Of a stretch of 64,000 bases of DNA, positions 62,610 through 64,000 are shown in pieces. Location: assembly GCA_942493235.1 (NCBI GenBank), contig OW818676.1, forward strand, positions 2,976,001 through 3,040,000, in the 5' to 3' direction. The position numbers were made by a program, and so were the translations under genes. Source of the DNA: ENR-C587 sp942493235 (GTDB lineage Bacteria > Bacteroidota > Ignavibacteria > Kapaibacteriales > UBA2268). The first letter of the stretch is position 1; every line of letters begins with the position of its first letter. A model generated the notes under the pieces. That model made no database searches, was not told the origin of the DNA, and saw nothing but the letters and a program-made list of their open reading frames with translations.

Positions 62610-62765
62610 TTTTTTTCTAATATTTAAATAAGTTTTAAAAAAAGTTTGGCATATTATTTAATATGTCTTATATTTGTTTTGATTGAAACAGAATTTCAAC
62701 TATATATCATTACAAATTCAAGAATACAAATATAGTATTTATCAACAATAAAAGAGCTTATTTTT

Positions 62766-63332
62766 ATGAAATGCAAGAGTTTATTACTAATTGCAATGCT
62801 CATTTCAGCTTTTTCAGCACCATTATTGAAAAGTCAAGGGATATATTATGGCTTAGGAGGTCAATATTTTATTCCGACAACAAATTTTGACGAGACCAAT
62901 AAAGAGTGTTTTGGAATTAAGCTTGAGGTAATTGCAAAAAATTACTGTAAACTGTGGTATGGGTTCAGGTTTGATTATCTAATGCTACAAGAGAAAGACC
63001 AACTGCTAACCAATTATTATGACAAGGCAATTTATCTATCACCCGAGATCAAGTATGCTCCATTTGTCAAAGACTGCTTTGATAAAAAGTTTATTCCCTA
63101 CTTACAGGGTATGATTACTTTTAGCTCAATCAGTGGCAGAGATGAGAATTCAAAATTCGGTATCGGTGCTGGTTTAGGTATTGGTTTTGCTTATAATTTT
63201 AAATTGTTTGACAGATGCTGGATGCTCGATTTAGACGGGCTTTATTCAGCTCCCAATGCCTTCTATCGTGATGATAAGAGGAACACCCTACAATCCATTA
63301 ATGTTGGACTAACTCTCAGCGTGGCTTTATGA
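62766..63332 (+). CDS. Outer-membrane beta-barrel protein, short
   Basis: A 188-residue protein with a signal peptide (KSLLLIAMLISAFSAPLLKS). Strands such as IYYGLGGQYFIPTTNF, KLWYGFRFDYLML, AIYLSPEIKYAPFV, FGIGAGLGIGFAYNFKLF and SINVGLTLSVAL end in a final strand typical of eight-stranded barrels. Its stop overlaps the start of the following lipoprotein gene by four bases (ATGA), so the two are translationally coupled. Confidence 0.7.
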   Translation: MKCKSLLLIAMLISAFSAPLLKSQGIYYGLGGQYFIPTTNFDETNKECFGIKLEVIAKNYCKLWYGFRFDYLMLQEKDQLLTNYYDKAIYLSPEIKYAPFVKDCFDKKFIPYLQGMITFSSISGRDENSKFGIGAGLGIGFAYNFKLFDRCWMLDLDGLYSAPNAFYRDDKRNTLQSINVGLTLSVAL

Positions 63333-64000
63333 AAACACTAAAATTATTTTTATCATTTGTACTTTTATCAATTTTTGCTTTTTCATGCAGTTCTGTTCCT
63401 CAAAGCGATTATGCTTTGAGAATCAAACCGGAAGCAGCCAAAAGACATAATAACAATCCATATACTCAAATGAGTAGAAATGGAAGTGCATTGCGTGGGA
63501 CTATAATAAAGGTAGAATTTGTATCATCACCAGATTCTTGTCCGGTAAATGAGTTTACTAAAATTATTACCAAAGGATATGTCCTTTTTGTCGATTCTGC
63601 CTCTGAAAGTATGAATGAGGTAGAGAGAATTCCTATTGACGATATTGATAATGTAGTTCAAAATATAGTTAGACCCATTAATCAATATGGAAATAAGAAT
63701 TATTTTGAGACCTATAATCACCCCTTACTTCCGAGAGATTTAAAAGAAGTTCCGGTAGATACAGTCTTTGAAGACCCTTGCAGTGTGCCCTGCCCTTGCG
63801 ACAGACTTAGTATCGGTCTGCCAAGTATTGGCATAAAATGCCCTGATAGGGAATTAAGTTGGCTATTTTTTGAAATTAAACCGGGCTATGCAATTTATAC
63901 AGATGTAAATGAAAAAGACGACAAAATCGGTAAAGACGACTGGATGTTTGATGTAGCTGCGGGTATAAGATTCGGCTCTTCCAAAAGATGGGGTTTGGGA
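63329..64000 (+). CDS. Cysteine-rich lipoprotein, 3' end beyond window
   Basis: An open frame from ATG 63329 to the window edge (224 codons). Lipobox: LSIFAFSCSSV, Cys20. The mature part has SRNGSALRGTIIKVEF, FVDSASESMNEVERIPIDDI, then a cluster DPCSVPCPCDRLSIGLPSIG followed by KCPD (four cysteines) and barrel-like EIKPGYAIYTDVN and VAAGIRFGSSKRWGLG. The combination of a lipid anchor and barrel-like strands suggests an outer-membrane surface complex with the preceding protein. Family not recognised. Too short for certainty because it is truncated by the window. Confidence 0.6.
   Translation, partial: MKTLKLFLSFVLLSIFAFSCSSVPQSDYALRIKPEAAKRHNNNPYTQMSRNGSALRGTIIKVEFVSSPDSCPVNEFTKIITKGYVLFVDSASESMNEVERIPIDDIDNVVQNIVRPINQYGNKNYFETYNHPLLPRDLKEVPVDTVFEDPCSVPCPCDRLSIGLPSIGIKCPDRELSWLFFEIKPGYAIYTDVNEKDDKIGKDDWMFDVAAGIRFGSSKRWGLG

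Overview
The window is chromosomal DNA from an AT-rich, Gram-negative, gliding/T9SS-type bacterium of the Bacteroidota/Chlorobiota (FCB) assemblage. Evidence: a very large secreted protein with a type IX secretion C-terminal sorting domain, a TonB-dependent receptor with an N-terminal carboxypeptidase-regulatory-like domain, a DUF2723 membrane protein, a Bacteroidota-style omega subunit, rhomboid-like and S41-like proteins of FCB type, many signal-peptide proteins and lipoproteins. Hopanoid-type squalene genes (hpnC, hpnD, hpnE) and a PrkA/DUF444/SpoVR module fit Ignavibacteria- or Kapabacteria-like lineages better than classical Bacteroidetes, but that placement is inference.

Layout. 1-7.1 kb: 5' end of typA, a nitroreductase-like protein, a TPR protein, hpnE and a TonB-dependent receptor. 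7.4-15.1 kb: the stress-signalling module prkA - outer-membrane protein - DUF444 - spoVR - small protein, interrupted by a REP-associated tyrosine transposase sitting inside its own REP hairpin array. 15.6-25.9 kb: cysteine desulfurase-like enzyme, giant T9SS cargo (LamG plus PNGase F-like), riboflavin synthase, a beta-barrel protein, a MerR - ABC ATPase - fused binding-protein/permease operon, and rpoZ. 26-29.9 kb: a hypothetical secreted protein and a complete IS4-family insertion sequence with an 8-bp target duplication. 29.9-39.6 kb: M16 protease, NifU-domain protein, thyX, two LolA-like paralogues, a lipoprotein and a DUF58 protein, separated by repeat-rich gaps. 40-47.7 kb: complete kdpFABCDE potassium system, with a previously overlooked 26-codon kdpF and an exact 11-bp tandem operator candidate. 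47.8-64 kb: pdxB, a birA-coaX pair with an ABC auxiliary lipoprotein, OsmC, DUF2723, an S41-like pseudoprotease, a rhomboid-like pseudoprotease, a lone nuoE, hpnD and hpnC, and an outer-membrane protein/lipoprotein pair cut by the window end.

Most gaps between genes are occupied by dispersed repeats. At least three inverted-repeat (MITE-like) families can be delimited: one with GAGGCTGTGTAAAAACC ends, often nested; one of about 140 bp with a central palindrome built on ACGGTTAACCGT; one of about 300 bp with GTGGGTAAGCAAATAA ends. One copy of the first is inserted in the end of a copy of the third with a 4-bp duplication. There are also REP hairpins (GCTCTGCG core), a GC-rich REP family used as target by the IS4 element, and a 16-unit tandem array enclosed by perfect 25-bp inverted repeats. 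No tRNA, rRNA, CRISPR array or prophage was seen.
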